The translations under genes and the position numbers were made by a program. The notes below the pieces were generated by a model. It ran no database searches, had not been told where the DNA came from, and saw only the letters and a list, made by a program, of their open reading frames with translations. This document shows positions 1 to 9,567 of a stretch of DNA of 64,000 nt, piece after piece (within the stretch, counting starts at the first letter, position 1; every line of letters starts with the position of its first letter). Source of the stretch: an uncultured Bacteroides sp. (GTDB lineage Bacteria; Bacteroidota; Bacteroidia; Bacteroidales; UBA932); the NCBI GenBank assembly GCA_900546925.1, contig UREV01000003.1, forward strand, positions 44,335 to 108,334. The letters run 5' to 3'.

Positions 1-413
1 AGCCTGGTTATCTGAAATTCGGTAGAACCAAGGGACACAATACCTCGATCCGTCTTCCTAAACTGAATCTCGATGCGGCATCAGACATAAATGTTGAGTT
101 TGATTTTGCTGCTATGATTCAGGGAGATGGAACAGTGGATGATGTGAAACTTGTCGTTGTCGTAGAAGGCGATGGTGAGTTTGCCAACGGAACTAAATAC
201 AGTGATTTGATTACTCAGGCGCAGGGTTCCGGGGATATCTTCTGGACTCATGCCAAGACTACAGTCAAGGGTGCGACAGCCAATACCAGACTCGTAATCG
301 TCATGTATCGTGTGCTCGAAGGATATGAAACCGCAGCCTATACCGGCAACTATAAATACAATGTATCCGGTGCAGGACGTTTCTTCCTCGACAACATCAA
401 GATTTCCAAGTAA
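1..413 (+). CDS. C-terminal part of a PUL-type secreted protein (5' end outside window)
   Basis: The frame is open from base 3 to the stop at 411-413, so only the last 136 or so residues are visible. They form a beta-rich domain with alternating hydrophobic residues and end in FFLDNIKISK, the kind of ending seen in carbohydrate-related or jelly-roll modules at the C-terminus of Bacteroidales surface lipoproteins. An internal ATG at 114 is not a believable start, because the same fold clearly begins upstream. A strong hairpin terminator follows directly. The exact family and function cannot be named from this fragment; a role in glycan binding is only an inference from the ending and from the genome type. 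Confidence 0.6.
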   Translation, partial: PGYLKFGRTKGHNTSIRLPKLNLDAASDINVEFDFAAMIQGDGTVDDVKLVVVVEGDGEFANGTKYSDLITQAQGSGDIFWTHAKTTVKGATANTRLVIVMYRVLEGYETAAYTGNYKYNVSGAGRFFLDNIKISK

Positions 414-439
414 ATCTTAACTTACACACATAACTTTTT

Positions 440-473
440 GGGGCGCAGACTGACGAGGTCTGCGCCCTTCTTT
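440..473 (+). terminator. Rho-independent terminator
   Basis: Ten-base perfect stem GGGCGCAGAC (441-450) with GTCTGCGCCC (458-467), a 7-base loop, then a T-rich tail. It ends the transcript of the partial gene just upstream. Confidence 0.85.
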
Positions 474-555
474 AATTTCTGCTGCACGAGCATGTTATAA
501 GTAAGTCTCCGCAAGTTTTATCTCTCACTCTGAAATCTTTTCATGATATTATGCG

Positions 556-563
556 TATATTTG
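556..563 (+). promoter_or_regulatory. Bacteroidetes -7 box (TATATTTG)
   Basis: TATATTTG matches the Bacteroidetes -7 consensus TAnnTTTG exactly and lies 51 bases before the ATG of the ATPase/nuclease gene at 614. No convincing -33 TTTG is visible. Confidence 0.5.
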
Positions 564-613
564 TGTATAATGGACTGCTCGCAATACATGTAGACCGCAA
601 AATTCAGTAGATT

Positions 614-2158
614 ATGATATACCCGATAGGAATACAAAACTTTGAGAAAATCAGAACGGAGGATTTTCTTTATGTGGACAAGACAGCGGAAATATATAAA
701 TTGGCCAAAGATGGCCGTTATTATTTCCTGAGCCGCCCTCGTAGATTCGGCAAGAGTCTTCTTGTCTCCACGATGGAAGCCTATTTCTCAGGTAGAAAAG
801 AGCTCTTCTCGGGTCTTGCCATTGAGAAACTGGAGACCGAGTGGAAACAACATCCGGTACTGCATTTGGACCTTAGCGGTGTGTCATATACTGATGAGTC
901 TGTTCTGGAAAGAGTCCTTTCTGATAAACTTGCCAAGTGGGAGGCATTATATGGAGCAGTAAATACAAGTGATATTTTAGGGCTCCGTTTTAAAGAAGTT
1001 ATCGAGGCTGCGTATAATAAGACCGGTAACCAGGTAGCTATTCTCATTGACGAATACGATAAACCCATTATTGACAATCTCGGAAATGAACCGATGCTAT
1101 CACGTCTCAGATCTACACTCCAAGGTTTTTATAGCGTTATGAAATCGATGGATGCAAGAATTCGTTTCGGTTTCCTGACAGGTGTAACCAAGATTGGGAA
1201 AATGAGCGTATTCAGTGGACTTAACAATCTGAATGACATTTCGATGATTCCGGACTATGTGGATATCTGCGGTATTTCAGAAACTGAACTTCATGAATAT
1301 TTCGATGAAAGCATATCGGAGTTGTCATCTGCAAATGAAATGAGCAAGGAGGAGTGTTATGTAAAACTCAAGTCCATGTATGACGGCTACCACTTCTGTG
1401 AAGATTCTATCGGTATCTATAACCCGTTCAGTTTGCTGAATACATTCCAGAATAAAAAATTCCGTGAATATTGGTTCGAAACCGGAACTCCAGGATTTCT
1501 TGTAGAAGTAATGCGTAAGACAAGTTTTGATGTGACTACGCTTGAAAATCAGACTGTTGACTCGACCCTTATGTCGAACGCAGATGCCATTTTTGAGAAT
1601 CCTGTCCCGTACCTTTTCCAGAGCGGTTATCTGACCATAACCGGCTACAACGATATGTTCCGCCTTTATCAGTTAGGCTTTCCAAATCAAGAGGTAAAGA
1701 ATGGTTTCCTAAATTGCTTGCTGAAGTATTACGTTCCGATGTCGCCAGATATGTCAGGAACTACATTGATTTATCAGCTATGGCATAGCATAACCGAAGG
1801 TAACCCGAAATCGTTTATGCAAATACTCTCGTCGTTGTTTGCCAATACCAGTTACCAGATCCAAGGCGAGACTGAGAAGGACTTCCAGTATGCCATGTAC
1901 ATAATCTCTGCTCTTCTTGGCGAATATGTCCAGGTCGAACGTGCTACCAGCAATGGCCGTATCGATCTGATAATCCAGACTAAAGAGTTTATCTATATCT
2001 TTGAGTTGAAGGTCAATGCTGATGCTGACGTTGCGCTGAGGCAGATAGATGAAAAGGGCTATGCCCGACCATTTGAAGGTGATTCGAGGAAACTTTTCAA
2101 GATCGGTGTTGACTTCTCGACTGCCACGCGTAGAATCGAAGACTGGAAAATAGTATGA
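614..2158 (+). CDS. AAA-ATPase-like / PD-(D/E)XK nuclease superfamily protein
   Basis: 514 residues. The N-terminus (IGIQNFEKIR...YVDKT, then RPRRFGKSLL as the Walker A-like loop at about residues 42-52 and ILIDEYDKPI as Walker B at about 143-152) is the AAA-ATPase-like domain PF09820. The C-terminus carries GRIDLII and FELKVNAD (about residues 453-475), the D...ExK core of the PD-(D/E)XK nuclease-like domain PF08011. This two-domain family is very common and multicopy in Bacteroidales; its role is not established, though defence or mobile-element roles have been suggested. It has its own -7 box, and its stop overlaps the ATG of the next gene by four bases (ATGA), so the two are translationally coupled. 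It carries one GGTCAATGC word, at 2011. Confidence 0.85.
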   Translation: MIYPIGIQNFEKIRTEDFLYVDKTAEIYKLAKDGRYYFLSRPRRFGKSLLVSTMEAYFSGRKELFSGLAIEKLETEWKQHPVLHLDLSGVSYTDESVLERVLSDKLAKWEALYGAVNTSDILGLRFKEVIEAAYNKTGNQVAILIDEYDKPIIDNLGNEPMLSRLRSTLQGFYSVMKSMDARIRFGFLTGVTKIGKMSVFSGLNNLNDISMIPDYVDICGISETELHEYFDESISELSSANEMSKEECYVKLKSMYDGYHFCEDSIGIYNPFSLLNTFQNKKFREYWFETGTPGFLVEVMRKTSFDVTTLENQTVDSTLMSNADAIFENPVPYLFQSGYLTITGYNDMFRLYQLGFPNQEVKNGFLNCLLKYYVPMSPDMSGTTLIYQLWHSITEGNPKSFMQILSSLFANTSYQIQGETEKDFQYAMYIISALLGEYVQVERATSNGRIDLIIQTKEFIYIFELKVNADADVALRQIDEKGYARPFEGDSRKLFKIGVDFSTATRRIEDWKIV

Positions 2159-3546
2159 CAAAGAGCTTGACAGAAAGTTTTCGCGAGTTTGTGCTGGAGC
2201 ATGAGGGGGATGATCCGTCCAGGCTCATGCTGAGCCGCGGGCGGTGGCCTGAGGTCGATGTCAATGCTGCCGTGACGGCGATCGAGTGTCGTCGTAAGAT
2301 TCGTACCAAGCTGCCGGAATGGTATGCGGAACCGGGAATTATTTTCCCTGACAGAATCTGTGCGGAACAGTCAAGCTCTTCAGAAACAGCGAGTTATAAA
2401 GCATCAGTAGCCTCGCGAATCATTCGTGAGACACTCGCGGATAAATACGCAGACATCTCTACGGAATCTGATGAATTACACTCGGACGTAATACGAGGCC
2501 GCATCACCGACCTGACAGGAGGTCTCGGCGTAGACAGCCTGGCTTTCTCACGCGTCGCCAAGAACGTCCTATATAACGAAATGAACCCCGAGCGCGCAGC
2601 CGCCGCGAAACATAACTTCGCCCTCCTCGGCGCCGCTAATATCGACGTCATAAGTCATTGTGTACAACCGCGAAAAGGTTTGGCAGACGATTTCTGGGAT
2701 ACTCTGACGACATTCCGCCCTGACCTGATCTACATGGACCCGGCCCGACGCTCCATCACCGGAAACAAAGTCTTCCTCCTCGAAGATTGCAGCCCCGACG
2801 TCCTCACCCTGCTCAGCGACCTGTTCCGCATCTCAGTCAACCTCCTCCTGAAACTCTCACCGATGGCCGACATCTCCATGCTCATCACTCGCTTGCGCGA
2901 ACATCAGGGCTATGTGCATGAAATCCATGTAGTTGCGGCCGTGGGGGAGTGCAAGGAACTGCTGCTCTGGGTGCGCCCAGAACCATGCAGCCGACCTCGC
3001 CTGTTCATAAACGAAAACGGCCACATCATCGAAGCCGACGAAACTTCCTGCGACGCGACCCCGAAATTCCTGCACCAGGACCAACTGCCGACCATGACCA
3101 GCCTCTTCGAGCCCGGAAAAGCCCTCGCCAAAGCCGGTTTGTTCCAGGCCGTCGCCTCTTTGTTTAAGGTCAATGCCTATAAGGCAGGGCGTTCCACGCA
3201 TTTGTATTTCAGTCCGGAAGACCTGAATTTGGACAGCACACCCAGCGGGGAAGGGTGTAAAGGAAATGGTTTTCGAGAAGCCCTTGGCAGCATTGACCCG
3301 AACCTTAGAAATTTTGGAAAAATTTTCAAAATTCTGGAGGTAGGTCCTCTCAACAAACAGACTATCAGGGACTTTGGGCGGAAGTATCCGAAGGCTGAGG
3401 TCTCGGCACGAAACATCCCGATGACGAGCGACGAACTCCGCAAGAAACTGAAGGTCGCATCCGGCGGGGATATTCACATTTTCGGCATCCGCGTGGATTT
3501 CGAGAACGCAACGACCGCCACTTACCTCATCGCAACTCAGAGATAA
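2155..3546 (+). CDS. THUMP-like / PG_1098-type class I SAM-dependent methyltransferase
   Basis: 463 residues. DLTGGLGVDSLAFSR (about residues 120-135) is the SAM-binding motif I and YMDPARR (about 192-198) is the catalytic DPA-type motif IV of RNA and DNA base methyltransferases. The last 90 or so residues, ending in an IFGIRVDF strand, match the THUMP-like C-terminal domain of the Bacteroidetes PG_1098-like family. The target is probably structured RNA, but the exact base is unknown. It starts inside the stop codon of the ATPase/nuclease gene. Three copies of the dispersed word (TGTCAATGC at 2259, GGTCAATGC at 3168, and an inverted copy at 3290) lie within it, in two different reading frames. 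Confidence 0.85.
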   Translation: MTKSLTESFREFVLEHEGDDPSRLMLSRGRWPEVDVNAAVTAIECRRKIRTKLPEWYAEPGIIFPDRICAEQSSSSETASYKASVASRIIRETLADKYADISTESDELHSDVIRGRITDLTGGLGVDSLAFSRVAKNVLYNEMNPERAAAAKHNFALLGAANIDVISHCVQPRKGLADDFWDTLTTFRPDLIYMDPARRSITGNKVFLLEDCSPDVLTLLSDLFRISVNLLLKLSPMADISMLITRLREHQGYVHEIHVVAAVGECKELLLWVRPEPCSRPRLFINENGHIIEADETSCDATPKFLHQDQLPTMTSLFEPGKALAKAGLFQAVASLFKVNAYKAGRSTHLYFSPEDLNLDSTPSGEGCKGNGFREALGSIDPNLRNFGKIFKILEVGPLNKQTIRDFGRKYPKAEVSARNIPMTSDELRKKLKVASGGDIHIFGIRVDFENATTATYLIATQR

Positions 3547-3583
3547 AAAAACGGAATAGAGTCCGAAAACCCTATTCCGTTGA
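3546..3583 (-). terminator. Terminator of the phosphohexomutase gene
   Basis: Ten-base stem AACGGAATAG (3550-3559) with CTATTCCGTT (3572-3581). The run of A on the plus strand at 3544-3550 is a T-tract for minus-strand transcripts, so it terminates the starch-locus mRNA. Convergent plus-strand transcripts also meet the stem, but without a T-tract. Confidence 0.75.
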
Positions 3584-3611
3584 TTGTGACTACTGGCAGA
3601 AACCAGTATAA

Positions 3612-5309
3612 CTATTTGATAAACTGCTCTTTCAGACGTTCGATTTTAGCATCGGCATCGTCACCCTTCGCTCCGAAATAGAACTTGATCTTAGGCTCTG
3701 TGCCTGAAGGACGTACTGAAACCACGTCTCCGGCCTCGTCGAAGAACTGGAGAACATTGGATGAAGGAAGTCCGGTCTCATCAGTCTTCAGATAATCCAC
3801 GACCTTAGTAACAGGAGAACCGATAAGTTCCTTAGGAGGGTTCTGGCGCATGTCTGCCATGATCTTCTGAATCTCCTCAGCTCCGCTCTTGCCCTTACGG
3901 ACGAGTGAAGTCAGACCTTCTTTCCTGTAACCGAACTTCTTGTAAATATTCTGCATAAGCTGGTACAGCGTAAGCCCCTGATCTGCAGCCCATGCTGCAC
4001 ATTCAGCCACCATAGAGCATGCGATCTGCGCATCCTTGTCACGGACGTACTGGCCTACGTTGAAACCATAACTCTCTTCGCCGCCGCAGATAAACTCGCC
4101 GTGAGCCTCGTTGCGCTTAACCACCTCAGCGATATACTTGAATCCGGTAAGTACATTGTAAATCTTCACGCCGAAACTCTTTGCGATCTCCGCGATAAGT
4201 TCAGTCGTCACGATCGTCTTCACTACATAAGTTTCAGGGGTAAGCTTTCCAAGCTCCTTCCAGCGGGTGAGAATATAATATGTAAGCATCGCGCCCGTCT
4301 GGTTACCGTTGAACTGAACCATTTTGCCGTCATTGTCACGAACGGCGATACCCATGCGGTCAGCATCAGGGTCGGTAGCGAGAACGATATCAGCGCCCTC
4401 ACGGTCAGCGACTTCTAGAGCCATCTTCATGGCAGCAGGCTCCTCAGGGTTAGGAGAAGCTACAGTAGGGAAATTACCGTCGCTCACGTCCTGCTCAGGA
4501 ACATGGATAACATTCTTGAATCCCAGACGATGCAGACATTCTGGTACGAGCCTTACGCCGCAGCCGTGAAGCGGAGTGTAGACGAACTTCAGTTCAGGAT
4601 GACGCCCGCAAGCCTCAGGTGTAAGCATAAGTGAAAGAATATCATGAAGATACTTCTCATCCACGTCCTTGCCCATGAGCTCGATTTCTCCGCACTCTTC
4701 CTTGGCCTCGAAACGGACCTGTGCAGGATCGGAAATCTTGGCAACCTCAGCTACGATATCCTTATCGACCGGAGATGTAATCTGCGCACCGTCAGACCAG
4801 AACACCTTGTAACCATTGTATTCCTTAGGGTTATGCGAAGCGGTCACCATCACGCCGGCGATAGCCCTTTTCTCTCTGATGGAATAACTTAACTCAGGTG
4901 TAGGACGGATATTGTCGAACAAGAAAACGTGCATGCCGTTAGCTGACATCACATCGGCAGTAATCTTCGCGAAAAGCTTGCTGTTGTTACGGCTGTCAAA
5001 AGAGATGCAGACGCGCACATCCTCCGGATTTATAGGGTCACCGAAAGCATCCTTGCACTCGGCTGCGTGAGCCTTTATGTAGTTTGCAAGGCCCTGTGTG
5101 GCCATTCCGACAGTATATTTGTTCATTCTGTTCGTGCCTACGCCCATGATTCCGCGCAGACCGCCGGTACCGAATTCGAGGTTTCTGTAGAACGCATCCT
5201 CGAAACCCGCAGGATCGCTGTTTCTCAGTTCAATGATTTTACTTTTGGTCTCCGGATCGAAGTCTCCATCCAGCCAACTCTGAGCTACTTCTCTAAAATC
5301 TGTTGCCAT
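3612..5309 (-). CDS. pgm: Phospho-sugar mutase (phosphoglucomutase/phosphomannomutase)
   Basis: 565 residues, normal for the long PGM2-like alpha-D-phosphohexomutases. Motifs in order: TASHNPKEYNGYK with the phosphoserine, ATDPDADRMGIAV as the metal-binding loop, GGEESYGF as the sugar-binding loop, and RPSGTEPKIKFYFGAK as the phosphate-binding loop. It interconverts glucose-1-phosphate and glucose-6-phosphate (possibly mannose phosphates) in the cytosol. It lies last in line behind the starch-degrading genes, which fits entry of starch-derived sugar into glycolysis, but a TAnnTTTG box in the 78-base gap before it suggests it can also be transcribed alone. The ATG at 5309 gives a complete N-terminus. 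Confidence 0.92.
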   Translation of the reverse strand: MATDFREVAQSWLDGDFDPETKSKIIELRNSDPAGFEDAFYRNLEFGTGGLRGIMGVGTNRMNKYTVGMATQGLANYIKAHAAECKDAFGDPINPEDVRVCISFDSRNNSKLFAKITADVMSANGMHVFLFDNIRPTPELSYSIREKRAIAGVMVTASHNPKEYNGYKVFWSDGAQITSPVDKDIVAEVAKISDPAQVRFEAKEECGEIELMGKDVDEKYLHDILSLMLTPEACGRHPELKFVYTPLHGCGVRLVPECLHRLGFKNVIHVPEQDVSDGNFPTVASPNPEEPAAMKMALEVADREGADIVLATDPDADRMGIAVRDNDGKMVQFNGNQTGAMLTYYILTRWKELGKLTPETYVVKTIVTTELIAEIAKSFGVKIYNVLTGFKYIAEVVKRNEAHGEFICGGEESYGFNVGQYVRDKDAQIACSMVAECAAWAADQGLTLYQLMQNIYKKFGYRKEGLTSLVRKGKSGAEEIQKIMADMRQNPPKELIGSPVTKVVDYLKTDETGLPSSNVLQFFDEAGDVVSVRPSGTEPKIKFYFGAKGDDADAKIERLKEQFIK

Positions 5310-5368
5310 AGTTTATTAATTTTAATGCCAATGCTGCCTTGCCGCGGTAGCAGCACAGCAGCATTATG

Positions 5369-5376
5369 CAAAAATA
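5369..5376 (-). promoter_or_regulatory. Candidate -7 box for pgm
   Basis: On the minus strand this reads TATTTTTG, matching TAnnTTTG, about 60 bases before the pgm start. It lies in a very A/T-rich stretch, so a chance match is possible. Confidence 0.35.
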
Positions 5377-5387
5377 ACAAAATATTT

Positions 5388-7607
5388 TTATTTCTCTGAG
5401 AACTCTATAGCGAATCCGCCACCTCTTGCCATAAAGATAGGAAGAATGCTCTCGGAGGTCACCTCCTGCTCGTTGATTACATAAGCCTGAGGATTCTTCT
5501 GGTAATCAGCATCAGAAGCATCTGAGTAAATCTTGGCTACGTATGTCTTTCCGGGGTCGAGGAAATTCATAGGCACATCCAGAGTTCTGCTGTTCTCGTC
5601 AGTAACACCGCCGGCGAACCATTTTCCGGTTTTCTTCGCCTTACGTGCCACCACGATATAATCACCAGGCTCAGCAAGCAGATATTTGCTCTTCTGCCAG
5701 TCTACAGCCACGTCCTTTATGAACTGGAACGCATCAGCGAACTGCTCATAATGCTCAGGAAAATCTGCTGCCATCTGGAGAGGGGAGTACATCGTAAGGT
5801 AAAGTGCGAGTTGATTTGCTATAGTGGCATTGACCTTAGACGTATTCGAACAGAATTTCGAGAGATCCATCTCGAAGATTCCTGGGGTGAAGTCCATCGG
5901 ACCGCCGTTTAGACGGGTGAACGGAAGGATGGTCACATGCATTGGCTGAGTTCCGCCAAATGCCTGATACTCAGTTCCACGGGCACTCTCGTTGCCTACA
6001 AGGTTAGGGTAGGTGCGGCAGAGACCTGTAGGGCGGACGGCCTCATGTGCATTCACCATAATGTGGTGCTTTGCAGCCTCTTTTACCGCGTAGAGGTAGT
6101 GGTTGTTCATCCACTGGCCGTAGTGATGCTCGCCGAACGGCAGGATATCTCCTACATAGCCGCTCTTTACAGCGTCGTAACCATATTTGTTCATAAGGTT
6201 GTAAGCGGCCTCCATGTGTCTCTCGTAATTACGTGAAGATGAAGAGGTCTCATGGTGCATGAGAAGTTTTACACCCTTCGAATGTGCATACTCGTTGAGC
6301 GCTTTGATGTCGAAATCAGGGTAAGGAGTAACGAAATCGAACACGTCATCCTTGTTGCAGTTAGCCCAGTCTTCCCAGCCTATGTTCCAGCCTTCTACGA
6401 GAACCTGGTCGAAGCCATGTTTCGCGGCGAAGTCGATATAGCGGCGTACATTCTCGTTGTTTGCAGAATGCTTGCCGTTAGGTTTCGCAGAAGCATAGTC
6501 AGTAACGCCAAGTCGTACTGAAGAGAATTCGTCAGTATAAGCCCAAGTGCCTTTTCCGGAAATCATTTCCCACCATACTCCGATATATTTCACAGGATGA
6601 ATCCAGGAAACGTCATCGTAGGCGCAAGGATCGTTGAGGTTCAGTACAAGTCTGGACTCCAACTGTTTACAAGCATTGTCCACTACCTGAACTGTTCTCC
6701 ATGGGCTCTTGCAAGGAGTCTGCAGACGACCGTTCCAGCCTTCTGCGTCCGGGGTCAATGCTGCCTTGAATGTGAGTGTGGCAGGGTCCAAATCCAGATG
6801 CATACATGAGTAATCCACAAGCGCGGCCTCATGAATGTTTACATAGAGACCCTCATCGCTCTTCATCTGAAGAGAAGTCTGAACACCGGTCATCGAGAAC
6901 GGAGTCTGCGAAGAATTACCGCAGAAAGACTCTTCCATCTTGGTTTTGATTTCGCTCAGACGTGATACGGTATATTCATACTCCTGAGTGTCGTAATCGC
7001 CTGGAATCCAGAGCGCTGTATAATCACCACCCATAGCGAACTCCGTCATTTCGTCCTTGATTACGAAATAAGTGAGGCCCTTCTGCTCAGGGAACTCGTA
7101 GCGGAAACCGAGACCGTCATCGAACAGTCTGAAACGGATGGTCATCTTCTTGTCGGAAGCGGTCTGCACGAGGTTGACTGCCAACTCATTATAGTGATTG
7201 CGTATTTCTGACTCCTCACCCCATACCGGGTTCCAAGTCTCATCGAAAGAGCAAGTATCCACGCTCTCTACCTTGAAACCGTCATGGAAAGACCAGCATG
7301 GTTTCGCATCTACTTTCTTCATGCCCTTATCCCCGAAAATGATTTTCTGAGCTTTCAGGACACCTCGCATTTCATAACCGAGATGACTCGGACGAATTAC
7401 TGCCGTTTCGCCGTAATTAAGTGAGTACATGGGGCTTCCGTCCGGCGCAATGCCGAATTTCATCGAGAGGTTTCCGTCTGGAGATTTCAGGACGGAGACT
7501 TCGGAAAGTTCAGACGTTGTCTGACCTGAGCTGCCACAAGACTGTGCCAATGCCGATGCCGCACAAATCGCCGTACCCGCGAAAAGTACTTTTTTGAAAA
7601 GGTTCAT
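5388..7607 (-). CDS. susB: GH97 alpha-glucosidase, SusB-like
   Basis: 739 residues, the usual length of Bacteroides SusB. The N-terminal signal segment ends in LAQSC, a weak lipobox, so the protein is periplasmic or membrane-anchored. GH97 signatures are present: an N-terminal beta-sandwich, then a TIM barrel with LMHHETS, VNAHEAVRPTG, GNESARGTEYQAFGG and a C-terminal beta-domain. The glutamates of these motifs correspond to the calcium ligands, the catalytic base and the general acid of inverting GH97 enzymes (family knowledge). It cuts alpha-1,4 and alpha-1,6 glucosides from maltodextrins to glucose. It is 17 bases downstream of the SusA-like gene and belongs to the same operon. Two dispersed words lie inside, at 5827 (inverted) and 6753. 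Confidence 0.93.
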   Translation of the reverse strand: MNLFKKVLFAGTAICAASALAQSCGSSGQTTSELSEVSVLKSPDGNLSMKFGIAPDGSPMYSLNYGETAVIRPSHLGYEMRGVLKAQKIIFGDKGMKKVDAKPCWSFHDGFKVESVDTCSFDETWNPVWGEESEIRNHYNELAVNLVQTASDKKMTIRFRLFDDGLGFRYEFPEQKGLTYFVIKDEMTEFAMGGDYTALWIPGDYDTQEYEYTVSRLSEIKTKMEESFCGNSSQTPFSMTGVQTSLQMKSDEGLYVNIHEAALVDYSCMHLDLDPATLTFKAALTPDAEGWNGRLQTPCKSPWRTVQVVDNACKQLESRLVLNLNDPCAYDDVSWIHPVKYIGVWWEMISGKGTWAYTDEFSSVRLGVTDYASAKPNGKHSANNENVRRYIDFAAKHGFDQVLVEGWNIGWEDWANCNKDDVFDFVTPYPDFDIKALNEYAHSKGVKLLMHHETSSSSRNYERHMEAAYNLMNKYGYDAVKSGYVGDILPFGEHHYGQWMNNHYLYAVKEAAKHHIMVNAHEAVRPTGLCRTYPNLVGNESARGTEYQAFGGTQPMHVTILPFTRLNGGPMDFTPGIFEMDLSKFCSNTSKVNATIANQLALYLTMYSPLQMAADFPEHYEQFADAFQFIKDVAVDWQKSKYLLAEPGDYIVVARKAKKTGKWFAGGVTDENSRTLDVPMNFLDPGKTYVAKIYSDASDADYQKNPQAYVINEQEVTSESILPIFMARGGGFAIEFSEK

Positions 7608-7624
7608 ATCAATGTTTATTTGCG

Positions 7625-9556
7625 TTATTTTTTACGTTTATACTCTACGACCAAAGCTTTGCGTGGACCTACGACTGTAGAATCATTGACCTCAACAGCC
7701 TCTCCCGTCAGCACATCCTTTCCGTTATGGAGACCCTCAGCGATTTCGGCGTAGTGCGACCATGGGATGCTCTTGCGGCCGCGCGAATTGTTGATGAAGA
7801 CGAACACCGCCTCATCGGCATTGTACCTGAAATAAGCGTAGGTGTTGTCTCTCGAGAGGAAGTGGATGGTCTTGCCGTCGTGAATCACGCTCTTGCCCTT
7901 TCTCCACTGGAAGAGCTTTCGGGTAAAGTCGTGCAACTCAGCTACTTGACCTGCCGGTACGGGCTTGCCGTCTGTTCCTGTCAATGCTGCCTTACGTCCG
8001 TCTTCTGTGAACCAGTTTTCCTTGTCGCCGTTCCATCCGCCAGGGAAGTCTACGCGCAATCCGCCGTGTCCCTGGCTCTTGTCTTTCGATACGAACATCA
8101 TCTCGTCACCTGCGAAAATCTGAGGGAAACCGCGCATGGTAGCCATCATGGTCATCACAATTTTCATTCTGTCAGGGTTCTGTCTTACGACGTCTCCGAT
8201 TCTGTCGGTATCATGGTTTCCAGGGAAAATCATCATCTTGGAAAGGTCATGATATACGAAATCGTGTGACAGACAATCATATACCTTGGTCATACCGGCG
8301 CCCCACTGAGAGGAATCCGTAGGAACTCCTGCACAAATCGCATCGTACAGAGGGAAGTCCATTATGGAAGGAAGGTTAGAGTTGAAACCGTCTTTGTTCT
8401 CGTTATCTGCCTGCCAGTAAGCAAGTTGTGGGATAGATGAGGTCCAGCATTCTCCTACGATGTTGAAGTTAGGATATTCATCGCGGACAGCCTTGCACCA
8501 TTTGCTCATCGGTTCCTTTTCATTATATGGATAAGTGTCCACTCTGAATCCGTCGAGTCCTGAGTATTCTATCCACCAGATGGCCCACTGCTGGAAATAC
8601 TTGAGAGTAAAGGCATTGTCCAAATTCATATCAGGCATCGAAGGTACGAACCAGCCGCTCTCCTGGAGATTCAGGTCATACTTCGAAGCGTTGGGATCCA
8701 TGTTCGTGGAAAAGCAGACATTGGTTCCGGTGTATTCAGGGAACTGGTGTATCCAATCCTGGAACGGGAGGTCCTTCATCCACCAATGTGCTGTGCCGCA
8801 ATGGTTTGTGACGATATCCATCACTATTTTAAGACCTTTCTCATGTGCTTTGGTCACCAACTCGCGATAAAGTTCGTTGGATCCGAAGCGTGGGTCGATA
8901 TGGTAATAGTCAGAGCAAGCATATCCGTGGTATGAGCCGCCCGGTTCGTTGTCCTCCAGAAGAGGGGTGCACCAAATGGTGGTAGCTCCGAGGTCCTCTA
9001 TATAATTGAGGTGGTCGATAATTCCTTGGATATCACCACCGTGACGACCGAAGAATGCCTCGCGATTCTCCTTCTCTGCTGTGTCCTCAGTAGAGTCGTT
9101 AGAAGTGTCTCCGTTCGCAAAGCGGTCTGGCATAATGAGATAGATCATGTCTGCCGCTGTATAGCTCTTGCGCTTCGCGGAACCTGACTCGCGCGCCGCA
9201 ATCTCATAAGGACGCTTGAACGCAGGTTTGCCGTCCTTGCTGAATACCAGATAGTAAGTTCCCGGCTCGGCATTTCTGTTTATGTCAATGTCCGCGAACA
9301 AGAAGTTCGGGCTGTCAGCTTTGTGAATCTTGGAGACGGAAACTCCTTTTCCGCCTTCTACGGAAAGCTCATATTCTGAAATCTTGTCTCCCTGAACCAT
9401 AAGCTGCAAGGAGGTCTTCATTCCTGTCCACCAGGAGAGTGGCTCTACACGATGAACTTGTGTGCTGTCGGCGTCAGCTACGGCAGAAATATCTTGTCCG
9501 CTGGAGCAAGCTGCCAACATAATTGAGGCACTTATCATAAATAATGTTTTTCTCAT
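7625..9556 (-). CDS. susA: GH13 neopullulanase/cyclomaltodextrinase, SusA-like lipoprotein
   Basis: About 643 residues from the ATG at 9556. The frame extends back to a TTG at 9616, but that start lacks a signal peptide and would overlap the upstream gene; the ATG gives MRKTLFMISASIMLAACSS, a clear lipoprotein signal. The N-terminal 100 residues resemble the cyclomaltodextrinase N-terminal beta-domain. The GH13 barrel shows DIVTNHCG, GLDGFRVDTYP (nucleophile Asp), NIVGECW (acid Glu) and FPGNHDTDR (third carboxylate). A short C-terminal beta-domain follows. The likely role is periplasmic hydrolysis of imported maltodextrins and pullulan-type linkages, as for SusA of Bacteroides thetaiotaomicron. 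Substrate detail is inferred by family. Confidence 0.9.
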   Translation of the reverse strand: MRKTLFMISASIMLAACSSGQDISAVADADSTQVHRVEPLSWWTGMKTSLQLMVQGDKISEYELSVEGGKGVSVSKIHKADSPNFLFADIDINRNAEPGTYYLVFSKDGKPAFKRPYEIAARESGSAKRKSYTAADMIYLIMPDRFANGDTSNDSTEDTAEKENREAFFGRHGGDIQGIIDHLNYIEDLGATTIWCTPLLEDNEPGGSYHGYACSDYYHIDPRFGSNELYRELVTKAHEKGLKIVMDIVTNHCGTAHWWMKDLPFQDWIHQFPEYTGTNVCFSTNMDPNASKYDLNLQESGWFVPSMPDMNLDNAFTLKYFQQWAIWWIEYSGLDGFRVDTYPYNEKEPMSKWCKAVRDEYPNFNIVGECWTSSIPQLAYWQADNENKDGFNSNLPSIMDFPLYDAICAGVPTDSSQWGAGMTKVYDCLSHDFVYHDLSKMMIFPGNHDTDRIGDVVRQNPDRMKIVMTMMATMRGFPQIFAGDEMMFVSKDKSQGHGGLRVDFPGGWNGDKENWFTEDGRKAALTGTDGKPVPAGQVAELHDFTRKLFQWRKGKSVIHDGKTIHFLSRDNTYAYFRYNADEAVFVFINNSRGRKSIPWSHYAEIAEGLHNGKDVLTGEAVEVNDSTVVGPRKALVVEYKRKK

Positions 9557-9567
9557 AAATGTAGTAA